From positions 1 through 64,000 of the forward strand of contig JAKQIT010000061.1 of assembly GCA_029556915.1 (NCBI GenBank): DNA of 64,000 nucleotides. The letters run 5' to 3'. Shown here in pieces: positions 37,115-47,170 of the stretch (within the stretch, counting starts at the first letter, position 1; every line of letters begins with the position of its first letter). The stretch comes from Pseudomonadota bacterium. Lineage in GTDB: Bacteria; Pseudomonadota; Gammaproteobacteria; Burkholderiales; Methylophilaceae. The translations under genes were made by a program, and so were the position numbers. The notes under the pieces are model-generated. The model did no database searches, was not told where the DNA came from, and saw only the letters and a list, made by a program, of their open reading frames with translations.

Positions 37115-37299
37115 GGCCGAATCTCCAAAACTGAAACGCCTGATAGCTCCGAGAGAAGCTTCGCTTTTTCAATGTTGCTAACTCTGCCATTTCTTATCCA
37201 AGCTTGTACTGCTGTTCCTGAGCATTTCATTTGAATAGCCACATAGGTAGGGCCACCCGCTCTTTCTACGGCCATTTTTACTTTATTCGCAAAAATCAT
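37108..37299 (-). CDS. Small YdaS/Cro-like HTH protein
   Basis: A 63-residue DNA-binding protein: NKVKMAVERAGGPTYVAIQM followed by CSGTAVQAWIRNGRVS fits the YdaS/Cro helix-turn-helix, in which GTAVQAWIRNG would be the recognition helix. It overlaps and probably regulates the downstream 168-residue gene. Four 24-bp iterons start 29 bp upstream of its start codon and could be its operator. Confidence 0.7.
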   Translation of the reverse strand: MIFANKVKMAVERAGGPTYVAIQMKCSGTAVQAWIRNGRVSNIEKAKLLSELSGVSVLEIRPC

Positions 37300-37321
37300 A
37301 AATTATTGCGTATTCTTACCC

Positions 37322-37335
37322 AAAAGTGCCACTCA
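37322..37335 (+). repeat. Candidate left terminal inverted repeat of the IS21-type element
   Basis: AAAAGTGCCACTCA here and the inverted AAAAGTGGCTGTCA at 41534-41547 agree at 11 of 14 positions. If these are the true ends, the element is about 4.2 kb and includes two non-transposase genes. No target duplication could be proven, so boundaries are tentative. Confidence 0.35.
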
Positions 37336-37423
37336 TAATAACCGCAAAAAAGCCACCTATAACAATATCAAAGAGGCCACGCATAACAGTCGCAAAAAAG
37401 CCACTGCCAATATTGAATCAGAC
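37328..37423. repeat. Four 24-bp iterons (GCCAC-phased)
   Basis: GCCAC recurs at 37328, 37352, 37376 and 37400, exactly 24 bp apart. The first three units share the pattern GCCACnnATAAyA, ending in CAAAAAA or CAAAGAG. The fourth keeps only the start. An inverted GTGGC follows at 37425. Ends of IS21 elements carry repeated transposase-binding sites. Alternatively these are operators of the adjacent HTH gene. Confidence 0.7.
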
Positions 37424-37453
37424 AGTGGCTGTCTTATACGGATGACTCAGTAG

Positions 37454-38197
37454 TTAAAGTTTCAAAGTGCGTAGTTTACGCATAGAGTCGCCTTTTAGAT
37501 TAATCCGCAATGCACCACTGACCAAGCGGTCAAGAATAGCATCAGCCATGGTAGGATTTCCACCACTCAAGTAATCATGCAAAAGCTCAACTTGAATTTG
37601 ACTGGTAATCGCTGTTGCCTTGCCCCCAGAGCGACTATCGATGACTTCCAGCAAGTCACCACGACTTTGCGCATTGAGCGTTGCAGCGCCAAAGTCATCT
37701 AATATCAGCAAATCCACCTTTGCCAAGGCCATTAGTCTTTTACGGAAACTTCCGTCAGCATGACCTAACTGTAATTCCTCAAGCATCAACGGCACGCGCT
37801 GAAATAACACCGACAATCCATGCCGACAGGCTTGATTGCCGAGTGCGCACGCAATCCAGGTTTTGCCACAGCCAGTTGGCCCTGTCAAAATCAGATTAAA
37901 TCCTTGCCTGATCCAATCAGAGCTATTCAGGTAAGCCATTTGAGCCTTATCCAGCCCACGATTATGACTGTAGTCAATGTCTTCTACACAGGCATTTGCC
38001 TTTAACTTGGCGGTTTTTAGAAGCCGTTTAAGCCGCTGATTCTCACGGAAAGTCTGCTCCTGATCAACCAGCATGCCAAAACGTTCTTCAAACGACAACC
38101 CTTGTGCTGCGGTACTAGATAGTTGCTCTTCAAAACCTTTGCTCATGCCGTTTAATTTCATTGCAGATAGTTTGTTTATGGTTTGTTGCGTTAACAT
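37454..38197 (-). CDS. istB: IS21-family helper ATPase IstB
   Basis: IstB is the AAA+ helper that selects the target for the IstA transposase. The 247 residues have the N-terminal helical domain (INKLSAMKLNGMSKGFEEQL), Walker A ILTGPTGCGKTW near 110 and Walker B DLLILDDFGAATL near 168. It is intact and lies 43 bp downstream of istA in the same direction. Confidence 0.95.
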   Translation of the reverse strand: MLTQQTINKLSAMKLNGMSKGFEEQLSSTAAQGLSFEERFGMLVDQEQTFRENQRLKRLLKTAKLKANACVEDIDYSHNRGLDKAQMAYLNSSDWIRQGFNLILTGPTGCGKTWIACALGNQACRHGLSVLFQRVPLMLEELQLGHADGSFRKRLMALAKVDLLILDDFGAATLNAQSRGDLLEVIDSRSGGKATAITSQIQVELLHDYLSGGNPTMADAILDRLVSGALRINLKGDSMRKLRTLKL

Positions 38198-38240
38198 TAA
38201 TTAAATCCTTTTTTGTGATAAATGAATGGTCTAGTAGTAA

Positions 38241-39794
38241 TTAGTGGTAATAATCCGCACCGCGAATATTGTCATGATCAAAAGCTGCTTCATCTGCGAT
38301 GATTGGCTTGTTAGGATTCTGATCCAGATTGTTTTTAAGAATAGAGCGTACATTGATGGTTGCAGTGGCACCAATTTCCAATGCACGTTTACAAGCAGCC
38401 TCTAGTCGTTCATGCCCATACTCGCGAGACATTGATTTGATCGAGTTTGCCCAACGATAGCTGAAGTCTCGATGCGGTGCTTTTGAGAATACTACTTGTA
38501 AAAATGCATGGGTGCTGACACCAACAGATAGTGCCCAGCTAAGCTCAAGCTCACTATCCCATTGAGCAAAATGACGATGTGCGCTTTCCATATGCAGTGA
38601 ATCCGTAGATTTCTTCCCAGCCTCATAACTGCGCGCCCAACTGGCAACTCGCTTACCGCCATGCAGTATTTCAATGGTGCTTGCAGTTAAAATAGCTTCC
38701 AGCTGTTTACGGACCAACACATGCGGCACACTATAAAAGTGCTGATCAATTTCGACATGGTAATCAAAGCCCGCACGTACTTTTAGGAACTCTCTAAATT
38801 GGTAAGGCTGGCTCACTAATGGTTTAAGTGCTGGCTTATCCAAACTATCGAATGCACTTTGGCGCGAACCAGGCAGTTTTTTGAAAGGACGGTTGTTGAC
38901 GTCTAATAACAGCGATTTTATTGTTGCATTCAGCTCTGCCAGACTGGTAAATTTCTGTTTGCGAATCCGGAACAATATCCATCGCTCAACGATCAATACA
39001 CCACCCTCGGCTTTGGATTTGTCCTTGGGTTTGTAAGCACGTGCCGGAAAGATCGCAGTACCGTAATGTGCTGCCATATCCAGATAAGTGGGATGAATGA
39101 CTGGCTCGGTACGGCTCGCTTTGGTAACTGCGGATTTTAAATTATCGCAAACCACCATCACGGGCACGCCGCCGAAATGCTCAAACATACGCACATGCGA
39201 AGCAATCCAGTTCTCGCGACGCTGGTTCCAGACCGCTTCTGCATATATGTAATTTGATGCGCCTAATACACCGACAAATATCTGTGCGTGCTGTATTTCG
39301 CCAGTGCGCATATTGTGTATCGGTACGGTAGGGCCAGCGTAATCAACAAAGACCTTCTCCCCTGCAATGTGTACTTGGCGTAGCGAACGCTTCAGTGTTT
39401 TTTCAAACTCACGGTGCTGTGTGCAGAAATTGCTATAACACATGCCATCCGGATACTTTTTTTTGTATTCCAAATGTAAAAGTTCTAGGGTGGCACCTTT
39501 TACCTTAAGCCATTGATGAATCTCCAGCCATTCGGGTACTGGTTTCCTCTTTACTTTTGGTAAAAGAACTGGTGTAAATAAAAGCTGTTCTAATTCAGCA
39601 TCATCCAAATCTTCTGGTAATGGCCAGCTAAGTCCTGCATTTTGCGCACGACATAAGTAGTCAGCTATGGCATTACGTGATATTTTCAAGACTTGCTGAA
39701 TCTGGCGTTGGCTCATATTGGATACAAAAGTCAATCGCAATACGTCGCGTATCCTTCTCATGGGTAGTCTCCTGTTAGACATTAAATGGCTCAA
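38241..39794 (-). CDS. istA: IS21-family transposase IstA
   Basis: A 517-residue DDE transposase has an N-terminal HTH (FVSNMSQRQIQQVLKISRNA) and the integrase core: Asp in KVFVDYAGPTVP, Asp in VMVVCDNLKSAV, and Glu in DKSKAEGGVLIVERW. A C-terminal beta domain (YHVEIDQHFYSVPHVL) follows. Length is normal and no frameshift is seen, so the element may still be active. Confidence 0.95.
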   Translation of the reverse strand: MSHLMSNRRLPMRRIRDVLRLTFVSNMSQRQIQQVLKISRNAIADYLCRAQNAGLSWPLPEDLDDAELEQLLFTPVLLPKVKRKPVPEWLEIHQWLKVKGATLELLHLEYKKKYPDGMCYSNFCTQHREFEKTLKRSLRQVHIAGEKVFVDYAGPTVPIHNMRTGEIQHAQIFVGVLGASNYIYAEAVWNQRRENWIASHVRMFEHFGGVPVMVVCDNLKSAVTKASRTEPVIHPTYLDMAAHYGTAIFPARAYKPKDKSKAEGGVLIVERWILFRIRKQKFTSLAELNATIKSLLLDVNNRPFKKLPGSRQSAFDSLDKPALKPLVSQPYQFREFLKVRAGFDYHVEIDQHFYSVPHVLVRKQLEAILTASTIEILHGGKRVASWARSYEAGKKSTDSLHMESAHRHFAQWDSELELSWALSVGVSTHAFLQVVFSKAPHRDFSYRWANSIKSMSREYGHERLEAACKRALEIGATATINVRSILKNNLDQNPNKPIIADEAAFDHDNIRGADYYH

Positions 39795-39990
39795 TAAATA
39801 ACTTGGATAATTAATGTCATCAGGCCTTTCTGCATGAATGGCTGCATTGGCAAGTGATATGTAAAAAATATCTTTAATTGAATAACGCGCATAGTCTTAT
39901 CTCCATGGAAAAATCTCTGCCTTTTGGCAGGGTTTAATCTTGTGTATTTGGTTGAATTACCTGACGAACAGGTATAAAGAGACCTCGACC

Positions 39991-40081
39991 TTGACAGTCG
40001 ATTGAAGTGCATAGACAATACGGTTTCAAGGCTGCAATCTTGATGTATGTGCCGATGGCTTGGGTCTAACCCAAGCCTTTT
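39991..40081 (+). ncRNA. Candidate short transcript (promoter plus terminator)
   Basis: TTGACA (39991-39996), a 17-bp spacer and GACAAT (40014-40019) are followed about 40 nt later by a strong hairpin (GGCTTGGG/CCCAAGCC, 40057-40064 with 40070-40077) and TTTT. This would give an RNA of about 55 nt in the gap between istA and the AlpA-like gene, both on the other strand. No ORF fits. The rest of 39795-40151 shows no gene. Confidence 0.3.
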
Positions 40082-40151
40082 GCGCTTCTAAGGCCCGGTT
40101 TGCAGGGGTTCCTTTAAGTCATTTTCAATTTCTCCAAATAAATGTTTGTTA

Positions 40152-40340
40152 TTATTGGTTTGTGTTGATTGGCTTAGCCTGTTGCGCCATCCATAGATAA
40201 AACTCCGTTGTCAGAAACAAGCGGCTACGACCAACTTTGAAAGAAGGCGGCATTGGCAGACGCAAACTCAATCGGTTTCTTGCTGTGGCTTTAGAAATTT
40301 TCAAAACTTTACTTATTTCATCCAGGTTCATCGTTTCCAT
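40152..40340 (-). CDS. AlpA/MerR-like small HTH regulator
   Basis: A 62-residue protein: MNLDEISKVLKISKATARNR followed by LPMPPSFKVGRSRLFLTTEF and a WMAQQ end fits AlpA/excisionase-type winged helix proteins (HTH, then wing with a Phe-x-Val-Gly-Arg core). GAGG precedes the ATG. Such proteins regulate integrase or replication genes in mobile elements. Confidence 0.72.
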   Translation of the reverse strand: METMNLDEISKVLKISKATARNRLSLRLPMPPSFKVGRSRLFLTTEFYLWMAQQAKPINTNQ

Positions 40341-40435
40341 AGTTCACCTCTGAGTACAATCACAAACATCACGATGTATCATGATAGAAAGATTTGACAC
40401 TTCAAAACTACCCCCTATTTTGGACACTTGACCTT

Positions 40436-41416
40436 ATGCCGCTGTATATTGACGATACAGAGATTGAATTCAGATTTTGTGCGCCCGTTGCACAAGGGCT
40501 GAAAGCAATCAAGTCTGAAATGCAGGGTCGTGCTGTTACCCCCAGCCTTGCGTTGAGCCTAATGAAGAAATATTTCCAGCCATTGATTCCGGAATGTCAT
40601 CAGGATGTATTGGGGAATCTGACCCAGGCTTCATGGGAAGACTTGGAATTTACATATGCTGAGATGGTTTTTAGAAGTGGCCTGCCTTCAGGCCAACTCA
40701 CGGAAATTGCCGTTTGCATTAACCTGATTTGTCTTTTTTCGACGCACCCCCCGAGAACCTTCCCAGACCACGAGACGATAGAAATTACTTATTTCTTGCA
40801 AGTTTGCAGACAATTGAAACTGGGGATTGAGGACAATATTCGATTCTCAGACAACGGCAGATTTGATGTGTTACGAGCTTGCAAATACTGCTGGCGACAA
40901 CCAGTGCCTGGACGACTGATATGTGCTACGCATACAGCTGGTGATAAGCATGTCAACATCAAATTAGGGGATCAAGAAGATTCTGATTCAAACTTACCCT
41001 TTACCGATTACAAAGAGAGCCGACGTCAAAAACAGGCTTTCGATACAACGCTAAATCAAATTTTGACAAAAGAACTGCTGGAATTTCACGACAGCAGTTT
41101 TACGGCACCGATTCTGATGCCTGATGAGAATATATGGCAATGGTTAAACATCAGAAGGCCCTTGCTCAGTGATCTACTGCTGACTCAGCATAAGGCGATA
41201 CATGATGAGCAGATTGTTGATAGTTTGCTTTCGCTACTGCATAAACCAATCGGATTAACTGAAACGCAGTATCAGCCTTATCTTAGAGCAAATACGCTGA
41301 TTAAAACTTATCCAATCCTGCTATGGCCTATGTTGTTGCGCGCAGAAGCATGGCTCACAGCAAGAAAAACATTGCGGGATAACTGGGGCGGAAAACGGAC
41401 ATCTGGTTTAGCGTAA
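40436..41416 (+). CDS. Hypothetical protein (326 aa) with CxxC region, mobile-element associated
   Basis: I do not recognise a family. From ATG 40436 it has 326 residues (a TTG 14 codons earlier is possible). It has no signal or membrane segments. Near the middle, LRACKYCWRQPVPGRLICAT followed by H could bind zinc (C-x2-C, C-x2-H). The first half is helical. It is divergent from the AlpA-like gene and lies inside the candidate ends of the IS21-type element, suggesting a passenger or an older element into which the IS inserted. Confidence 0.6.
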   Translation: MPLYIDDTEIEFRFCAPVAQGLKAIKSEMQGRAVTPSLALSLMKKYFQPLIPECHQDVLGNLTQASWEDLEFTYAEMVFRSGLPSGQLTEIAVCINLICLFSTHPPRTFPDHETIEITYFLQVCRQLKLGIEDNIRFSDNGRFDVLRACKYCWRQPVPGRLICATHTAGDKHVNIKLGDQEDSDSNLPFTDYKESRRQKQAFDTTLNQILTKELLEFHDSSFTAPILMPDENIWQWLNIRRPLLSDLLLTQHKAIHDEQIVDSLLSLLHKPIGLTETQYQPYLRANTLIKTYPILLWPMLLRAEAWLTARKTLRDNWGGKRTSGLA

Positions 41417-41533
41417 TAACGCTACACTCTAATCAAAACAGCTTTTGATGCTTTAAGGCTGGTGTGTGAAAGTGTGCCAGTTACTTAAAATCTACAAGCA
41501 GATTGCATTTGGTTATTGTTTAATTTTTTTGGG

Positions 41534-41547
41534 TGACAGCCACTTTT
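41534..41547 (-). repeat. Candidate right terminal inverted repeat of the IS21-type element
   Basis: Reverse complement AAAAGTGGCTGTCA matches the left candidate at 11 of 14 bases. No iterons are seen next to it, unlike the left end, which weakens the assignment. The region 41417-41871 otherwise holds no convincing gene. Confidence 0.3.
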
Positions 41548-41871
41548 ACTCTGAAAAATCAGTAATAAAGTATTATACTAAATTATGATATACTTTTTCT
41601 ATAGTCTAATAAAATACTAAATTAAACATCAATAGTTAGGTTTCCGCAAATTGTAAAACTGTGCTTTGTAAGTTTTCCCAACTATACTGACTAGCACTCC
41701 AGTTGGCCAGCCAAAGACAAACAATCCAGACATGGCAATTTTGCCATTTAATGCAAAAAGCACGTAAAGTTGTCCAAAAAATGCAACTAGCATTGTATGA
41801 CTATCCTCAAAAATTTGAGCTTGAAATAAAACCTTATATTACACTTCATAAAGTACTTACTAGCAGAAAAA

Positions 41872-42516
41872 CTACTCTTTACCACTGTTTAATTGTATCA
41901 ACTGAAAGAAACTGGTAAGACTCAAATCAACTTCAGATGCAAGGGTCTTTTCATCCAATTCCAGCATTAATTCAAATAACAATCCGGTAAGAACTGCTCT
42001 GAACGTCACTGCAAGGACGTACAGTTCCTCCTCATCAATACTTTTTGGTAACTCTCCATTTAATATGGCAGATTTCAAGACTTGCTCAAAATACGCCTTT
42101 AAATGTAATCTTATCGATGTCAAACGCAAGTGGACTGGGGATTGATTGTTGGTCAAAACAGAGGTGTGCAAAAGAATTTTTGCGACTCTTAATGCATGCG
42201 GCATTTTAATGGTTTCCAGAAAAGCCGCTTTGATTCTATTACATGAGTCTTCAAAAGACTGGCCTGGGCTGACATCCTCAATCGGGAATCGTACACTTTT
42301 CAATACTGCACACAAAATTTCATGCTTATCACGAAAGTGCCAATAAACAGCACCGCGTGTCATACCTGCTCTAAGGGCAATATCTTCAATTGTGCTGTTA
42401 CATACGCCTTTTTCACAAAATACATTTTCTGCGGCTTCTACTATCTTCTGGCGTGTTTCTTCCGACATCTCGCTATTTTTACGACGGATACCCAATGATC
42501 TTGTGCTTGTATTCAT
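41872..42516 (-). CDS. TetR-family efflux repressor (AcrR/TtgR type)
   Basis: A 214-residue repressor has an N-terminal HTH (STIEDIALRAGMTRGAVYWHFRDKHEIL near 42-70) and a helical ligand domain of AcrR type. It is the last gene behind the RND pump genes, with AAAGGAAA before its ATG. It probably controls the pump operon in response to a substrate. A downstream position for the regulator is less usual than divergent placement. Confidence 0.9.
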   Translation of the reverse strand: MNTSTRSLGIRRKNSEMSEETRQKIVEAAENVFCEKGVCNSTIEDIALRAGMTRGAVYWHFRDKHEILCAVLKSVRFPIEDVSPGQSFEDSCNRIKAAFLETIKMPHALRVAKILLHTSVLTNNQSPVHLRLTSIRLHLKAYFEQVLKSAILNGELPKSIDEEELYVLAVTFRAVLTGLLFELMLELDEKTLASEVDLSLTSFFQLIQLNSGKE

Positions 42517-42591
42517 TTGATTTCCTTTCTATCACACGATGGCTATAGCTAAGGAGACCTCGTAACAAATGCGAATGCATATAATGAGTAG

Positions 42592-43995
42592 TTAATTCCA
42601 GCCTCCGCCAAGCACTTTATAAAGTGCAACTCGATTTGCTGACTCAATCAGTCGAATTTCGATCAAATCAAGCTGAGACAGGTAAAGCGCACGCTGCGAA
42701 TCCAGCAAACCGAGATAACTATCAATGCCGCTCTTATAGCGCGCTTCAGACAATGTGAAGCTGACTTTAGTCGCCTCGACCAGTTTGCGCCGGGCGTCTA
42801 GTCGTTCTGCTAAAGTAGATTTTTCAGCAAAAGCATCCGCCACCTCACGAAAAGCCGTTTGAATAGCCTTTTCATACTGAGCCACATTAATTTCACGCTG
42901 TACTTTTGTAGCTTCCAGGTTAGCAGTTAGCCTGCCAGCCTCAAAAATTGGCAATTTAATCTGCGGTATAAAACTCCAGGTACCACCACCGCCACTGAAC
43001 AAACCACCCAGAGAGTCACTGGCAACACCTGCACCGGCTGTCAGCGTGATACTTGGGAAGAAAGCCGCACGCGCAGCTCCAATATTTGCATTAGCCGCAC
43101 GTAAAGCACGTTCGGCTTGCAGAACATCCGGACGACGTGTCAGCACCTCTGAAGGCACCCCGGCTGGCACTTCTGTTATTGCGCTAACAGAATCGCTTAA
43201 TATGGCAGGTAACAGATCAGCAGATACTGTTGTTCCGACTATCAATGCAAGCGCATTTGCGTCTTTTGCTTCTTGTGCTATATAGCGTGCCACATCGGCA
43301 CGTGCACTTTCCATCAGAGTTTCCGCCTGACGGACATCCAGCGCTGAACCAACACCCACTTCAAAAGTACGGCGAATCAGCTCATAGGATTTCTGCCTGG
43401 TCTCAAAAGTGCTGAGAGCAAGCGCCAAGCGCTCCTTATCAGCAGCAAGTATAAGCCATACATTAGCGACTTCGGCAACGAGGCTGATCTGTGCACTTCT
43501 CTTTGCCTCTTCAGTACCTAAATACTGCTCTAACGCTTGTGCATTGAGGCTACGAATACGTCCAAAGAAATCCAGTTCATACGCAGAGAAACCAACCGTT
43601 GCACTGTATTGATGCGTTGTAGTTGCATCACCGCTAGAAGTCAGGTCACCCGGTAAACGCTGTGCGGTTTCTGTGCCGGTGATACCTATGCGCGGAAACA
43701 TATCCGCACGCTGAACACGATAGAGTGCACGCGCTTTTTCTATATTAAGTGCAGCAACGCGTAAATCACGATTATTGTTCAATGCCAGGCCGATTACTTC
43801 GCGTAACTGGGCATCGGCAAAATAGTCCTGCCATGGAATGTCACTCAACTGAGTTGCAGATGATGCTGCCTTCGCGTCGGCATTTGGGAAAGTCTCCGGC
43901 ACAGGTGCCTGCGGACGCAGGTATTCCGGTATCAGGCTACAGGCATTGGTTGTAGCAATAGCTACTGCCACAACCAATGTTTTCAATTTAATCAT
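42592..43995 (-). CDS. Outer-membrane efflux factor (OprM/NodT family lipoprotein)
   Basis: A 467-residue TolC-like channel has lipobox TNAC near 19 and two structural repeats typical of the family: [20 protein letters not shown] in the first half and [20 protein letters not shown] in the second. The midpoint has [20 protein letters not shown]. It overlaps the pump gene by 4 bp (ATGA), so the two are coupled. It forms the outer-membrane exit duct. Confidence 0.94.
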   Translation of the reverse strand: MIKLKTLVVAVAIATTNACSLIPEYLRPQAPVPETFPNADAKAASSATQLSDIPWQDYFADAQLREVIGLALNNNRDLRVAALNIEKARALYRVQRADMFPRIGITGTETAQRLPGDLTSSGDATTTHQYSATVGFSAYELDFFGRIRSLNAQALEQYLGTEEAKRSAQISLVAEVANVWLILAADKERLALALSTFETRQKSYELIRRTFEVGVGSALDVRQAETLMESARADVARYIAQEAKDANALALIVGTTVSADLLPAILSDSVSAITEVPAGVPSEVLTRRPDVLQAERALRAANANIGAARAAFFPSITLTAGAGVASDSLGGLFSGGGGTWSFIPQIKLPIFEAGRLTANLEATKVQREINVAQYEKAIQTAFREVADAFAEKSTLAERLDARRKLVEATKVSFTLSEARYKSGIDSYLGLLDSQRALYLSQLDLIEIRLIESANRVALYKVLGGGWN

Positions 43996-46900
43996 TCCTT
44001 ATTCTCCTCGGCAGTCATTACCGCCGCATTAGAAGCTGCTATTTGCGGCTTATCTTTAAATATTCTCTTGATCACGACGTAGAACAGAGGAATAAAGAAT
44101 ATACCAAGCATAGTTGCAGCAACCGTACCGCCCAGCACACCGGTGCCAATGGCGTTCTGACTGCCGGAGCCAGCGCCGGTCGATATCGCAAGTGGCAACA
44201 CACCAAAACCGAATGCAAGTGAGGTCATCAAAATAGGCCTCAGACGCATACGGACGGCATCCAGGGTCGCTGTTAACAGATCCTTGCCCGCTTCCATTTC
44301 CGATTTCGCAAATTCCACAATCAGAATCGCATTCTTGGATGAAAGACCTATCGTTGCCAGCAAGCCAACCTGGAAGTAAATATCATTGGACAAACCGCGC
44401 CCCGTTGCTGCCAGCAATGCACCAAGCACACCAAGCGGCACCACCAGCATCACAGCAAACGGAACTGACCAACTCTCATACAAAGCCGCCAGACAAAGAA
44501 ACACAACCAGCAAAGACAGCGCATATAAGGCTGGCGCCTGTGAACCTGTTGCGCGCTCTTCATAGGAGGTGCCAGTCCATTCATATCCGATGCCTGGTGG
44601 CATTTTAGTCATAATCTCTTCTACTGCTGCCATAGCCTCCCCTGAAGACATTTTTGGCGCAGCCTGGCCAAGCAATTCAACAGCAGGCTGACCGTTATAA
44701 CGTTCCAGACGCGGCGAACCGAAAGTCCAGTGCGCACTGGCAAAAGCAGAGAATGGCACCATCTCGCCCCTTGAGTTACGTACGTACCACTTGTTTAAAT
44801 CTTCCGGCACCATGCGCGAATGCGCATCACCTTGCAGATAGACCTTTTTGACACGGCCGCGATCTAGAAAGTCGTTGATGTAACTACCACCCCAGGCAGT
44901 AGATAATGAATCATTAATATCAGCAACCGTTACGCCTAGAGCACCGGCCTTCGCATGGTCGATATCAAGTCGATATTCAGGCGTATCGTCCATCCCGTTC
45001 GGACGCACGCCCATCAGGCGCTTATCTTGCGATGCCATACCAAGAAACTGGTTACGTGCAGCAATCAAAGCCTCATGCCCCAAACCGGCACGGTCCTGCA
45101 TCTGTACATCAAAACCATTAGAAGTTCCTAATTCAATCACTGCTGGCGGTACGAAGGCAAACACCATGGCCTCTCTAATTTGCGAGAAAGCCCCCATCGC
45201 TCTACCGGCTATAGACTTTACATCCATGCCAGGCTTACTGCGTTCTTCCCAGTCTTTCAAGTTTATGAAGCCAATCCCCATGTTCTGACCGCTACCGCCG
45301 AAGCTGAAACCTGCCACGGTAAATATGGCTTTCACAGTATCTTTTTCATCTACAAGAAAATGATGCTCAACTTTTTTAAGCACTTCAATGGTTCGTTCCT
45401 GTGTGGCACCGGCAGGCAGCATAATCTGATTAAAAAGAATACCTTGGTCTTCTTCCGGCAGAAATGATGTCGGCATGCGTACAAATAAAACACCTAATAC
45501 AACGACAATAGCTATGTAAATAATCAGGAAGCGTGTACTGCGTTTTAATATACCGCTGACCGTAGCTTCGTAACGCTGCGTGTTGCGGTCGAACATACGA
45601 TTAAACCAGGTAAAGAAGCGACCGAGAAATCCACTTTCACCGTGACCATGACCTTTTTGAACAGGTTTGAGCATCGTTGAGCACAACGCAGGCGTAAACA
45701 CAATCGCAACCACTACCGACAGCGCCATTGCAGCTACAATCGTAATTGAAAACTGACGATAAATTACACCGGTTGATCCGCCAAAGAAAGCCATTGGTAC
45801 AAAAACAGCAGAAAGTACCATGCCGATACCAATCAGCGCGCCGGTGATCTGATCCATAGATTTACGCGTAGCTTCTTTAGGTGATAAACCTTCTTCCGTC
45901 ATCAACCGCTCAACGTTTTCAACCACCACGATCGCATCATCGACTAGCAAACCGATAGCCAGCACCAGGCCAAACATCGTCAAGGTATTGATTGAAAAAC
46001 CAAAAGCAGCCATGATGCCAAAGGTACCTAACAGCACAACTGGAACAGCAATAGTCGGAATCAGTGTTGCGCGCAGATTCTGCAGAAACAGGTACATCAC
46101 TAAAAACACCAGCACCATTGCTTCTACCAGCGTTTTTACAACCTCCTGAATAGAAAGTTTCACAAACGGCGTTGTGTCATAAGGCACGAGCACAGTCACG
46201 CCTGCCGGGAAATATGGCTTGAGCTGTTCTAATTTTGCACGCACGGCATCCGCTGTATCCAGTGCGTTTGCGCCCGGGGCCAGTTTAATACCGATACCGG
46301 CGGCAGGCTTGCCGTTCAGGCGTGCGATAGTACCGTAATTTTCAGCACCGATATCCACTCTGGCAACATCACCAAGACGCACTTCACCACCTTCTTTTGA
46401 ACTGCGCAGAAGAATATTTCTGAATTGCTCGGCCGTCTGCAGGCGACTTTGCGCAGTGATAGTGGCGGAAAAACCCTGACCTGGCAGTGCCGGAGTTCCA
46501 CCAAGCTGGCCTGCAGCTACCTGCGTATTCTGCGCGCGTATCGCAGCCTTGATATCAGCAGCAGTCAGTTTGAAATTATTCAGCTTGGACGGATCCATCC
46601 ATACACGCATTGCATATTGCGAACCAAAAATCTGCACCTCACCGACACCGTTAACACGAGATAATTGATCCTGTACCGTTGCAACGATAAAATCAGACAG
46701 GTCATTCGCCTCCAAACTCCCATTCTCAGAAGCAAAGCCAATTACCATCAGAAAGTTACGTGCGGACTTTGCTACAGTGACCCCTTGTTGCTGCACTTCC
46801 TGCGGCAGAAGCGGCAATGATGACTGCAACTTATTCTGAACCTGCACCTGGGCAATATCAGGATCGGTACCTGCTTTAAAAGTCAACGTGACAGTCGCCC

Positions 46901-47159
46901 GACCAAACCCGTCACTGGATGAGTTCATATAAATCAAACCATCCAGCCCGGTCATTTTCTGCTCGATCACCTGCGTGACTGAGTCTTCAACTGTTTTCGC
47001 AGAAGCACCGGGATAGTTTGCATTGATAGCGACCTGTGGCGGTGCAATAGCAGGATATTGCGATATCGGTAAGCTCAGTATAGAAAGAGCACCGGCCAAC
47101 ATGATAACGATGGCAATAACCCATGCAAAAATAGGACGATCAATAAAAAAGCGTGCCAT
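43992..47159 (-). CDS. RND multidrug efflux pump (AcrB/MexB type, HAE-1)
   Basis: A 1055-residue proton-driven pump begins [20 protein letters not shown], exactly as AcrB-like proteins do, with 12 membrane helices in two halves. The TM4 Asp pair is in [16 protein letters not shown] near 407, and the periplasmic porter repeats are present. It is full length. With its adaptor and channel it should export hydrophobic drugs, solvents or dyes. Confidence 0.96.
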   Translation of the reverse strand: MARFFIDRPIFAWVIAIVIMLAGALSILSLPISQYPAIAPPQVAINANYPGASAKTVEDSVTQVIEQKMTGLDGLIYMNSSSDGFGRATVTLTFKAGTDPDIAQVQVQNKLQSSLPLLPQEVQQQGVTVAKSARNFLMVIGFASENGSLEANDLSDFIVATVQDQLSRVNGVGEVQIFGSQYAMRVWMDPSKLNNFKLTAADIKAAIRAQNTQVAAGQLGGTPALPGQGFSATITAQSRLQTAEQFRNILLRSSKEGGEVRLGDVARVDIGAENYGTIARLNGKPAAGIGIKLAPGANALDTADAVRAKLEQLKPYFPAGVTVLVPYDTTPFVKLSIQEVVKTLVEAMVLVFLVMYLFLQNLRATLIPTIAVPVVLLGTFGIMAAFGFSINTLTMFGLVLAIGLLVDDAIVVVENVERLMTEEGLSPKEATRKSMDQITGALIGIGMVLSAVFVPMAFFGGSTGVIYRQFSITIVAAMALSVVVAIVFTPALCSTMLKPVQKGHGHGESGFLGRFFTWFNRMFDRNTQRYEATVSGILKRSTRFLIIYIAIVVVLGVLFVRMPTSFLPEEDQGILFNQIMLPAGATQERTIEVLKKVEHHFLVDEKDTVKAIFTVAGFSFGGSGQNMGIGFINLKDWEERSKPGMDVKSIAGRAMGAFSQIREAMVFAFVPPAVIELGTSNGFDVQMQDRAGLGHEALIAARNQFLGMASQDKRLMGVRPNGMDDTPEYRLDIDHAKAGALGVTVADINDSLSTAWGGSYINDFLDRGRVKKVYLQGDAHSRMVPEDLNKWYVRNSRGEMVPFSAFASAHWTFGSPRLERYNGQPAVELLGQAAPKMSSGEAMAAVEEIMTKMPPGIGYEWTGTSYEERATGSQAPALYALSLLVVFLCLAALYESWSVPFAVMLVVPLGVLGALLAATGRGLSNDIYFQVGLLATIGLSSKNAILIVEFAKSEMEAGKDLLTATLDAVRMRLRPILMTSLAFGFGVLPLAISTGAGSGSQNAIGTGVLGGTVAATMLGIFFIPLFYVVIKRIFKDKPQIAASNAAVMTAEENKE

Positions 47160-47170
47160 AGTCAGCTACC

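Noticed and set aside
37328..37423. CRISPR array
   Set aside because: The 24-bp period is contiguous, with no unique spacers of defined length and no cas genes.
41703..41918. 71-codon ORF before tetR
   Set aside because: Overlaps the tetR 3' end, no ribosome-binding site and no recognisable domain.
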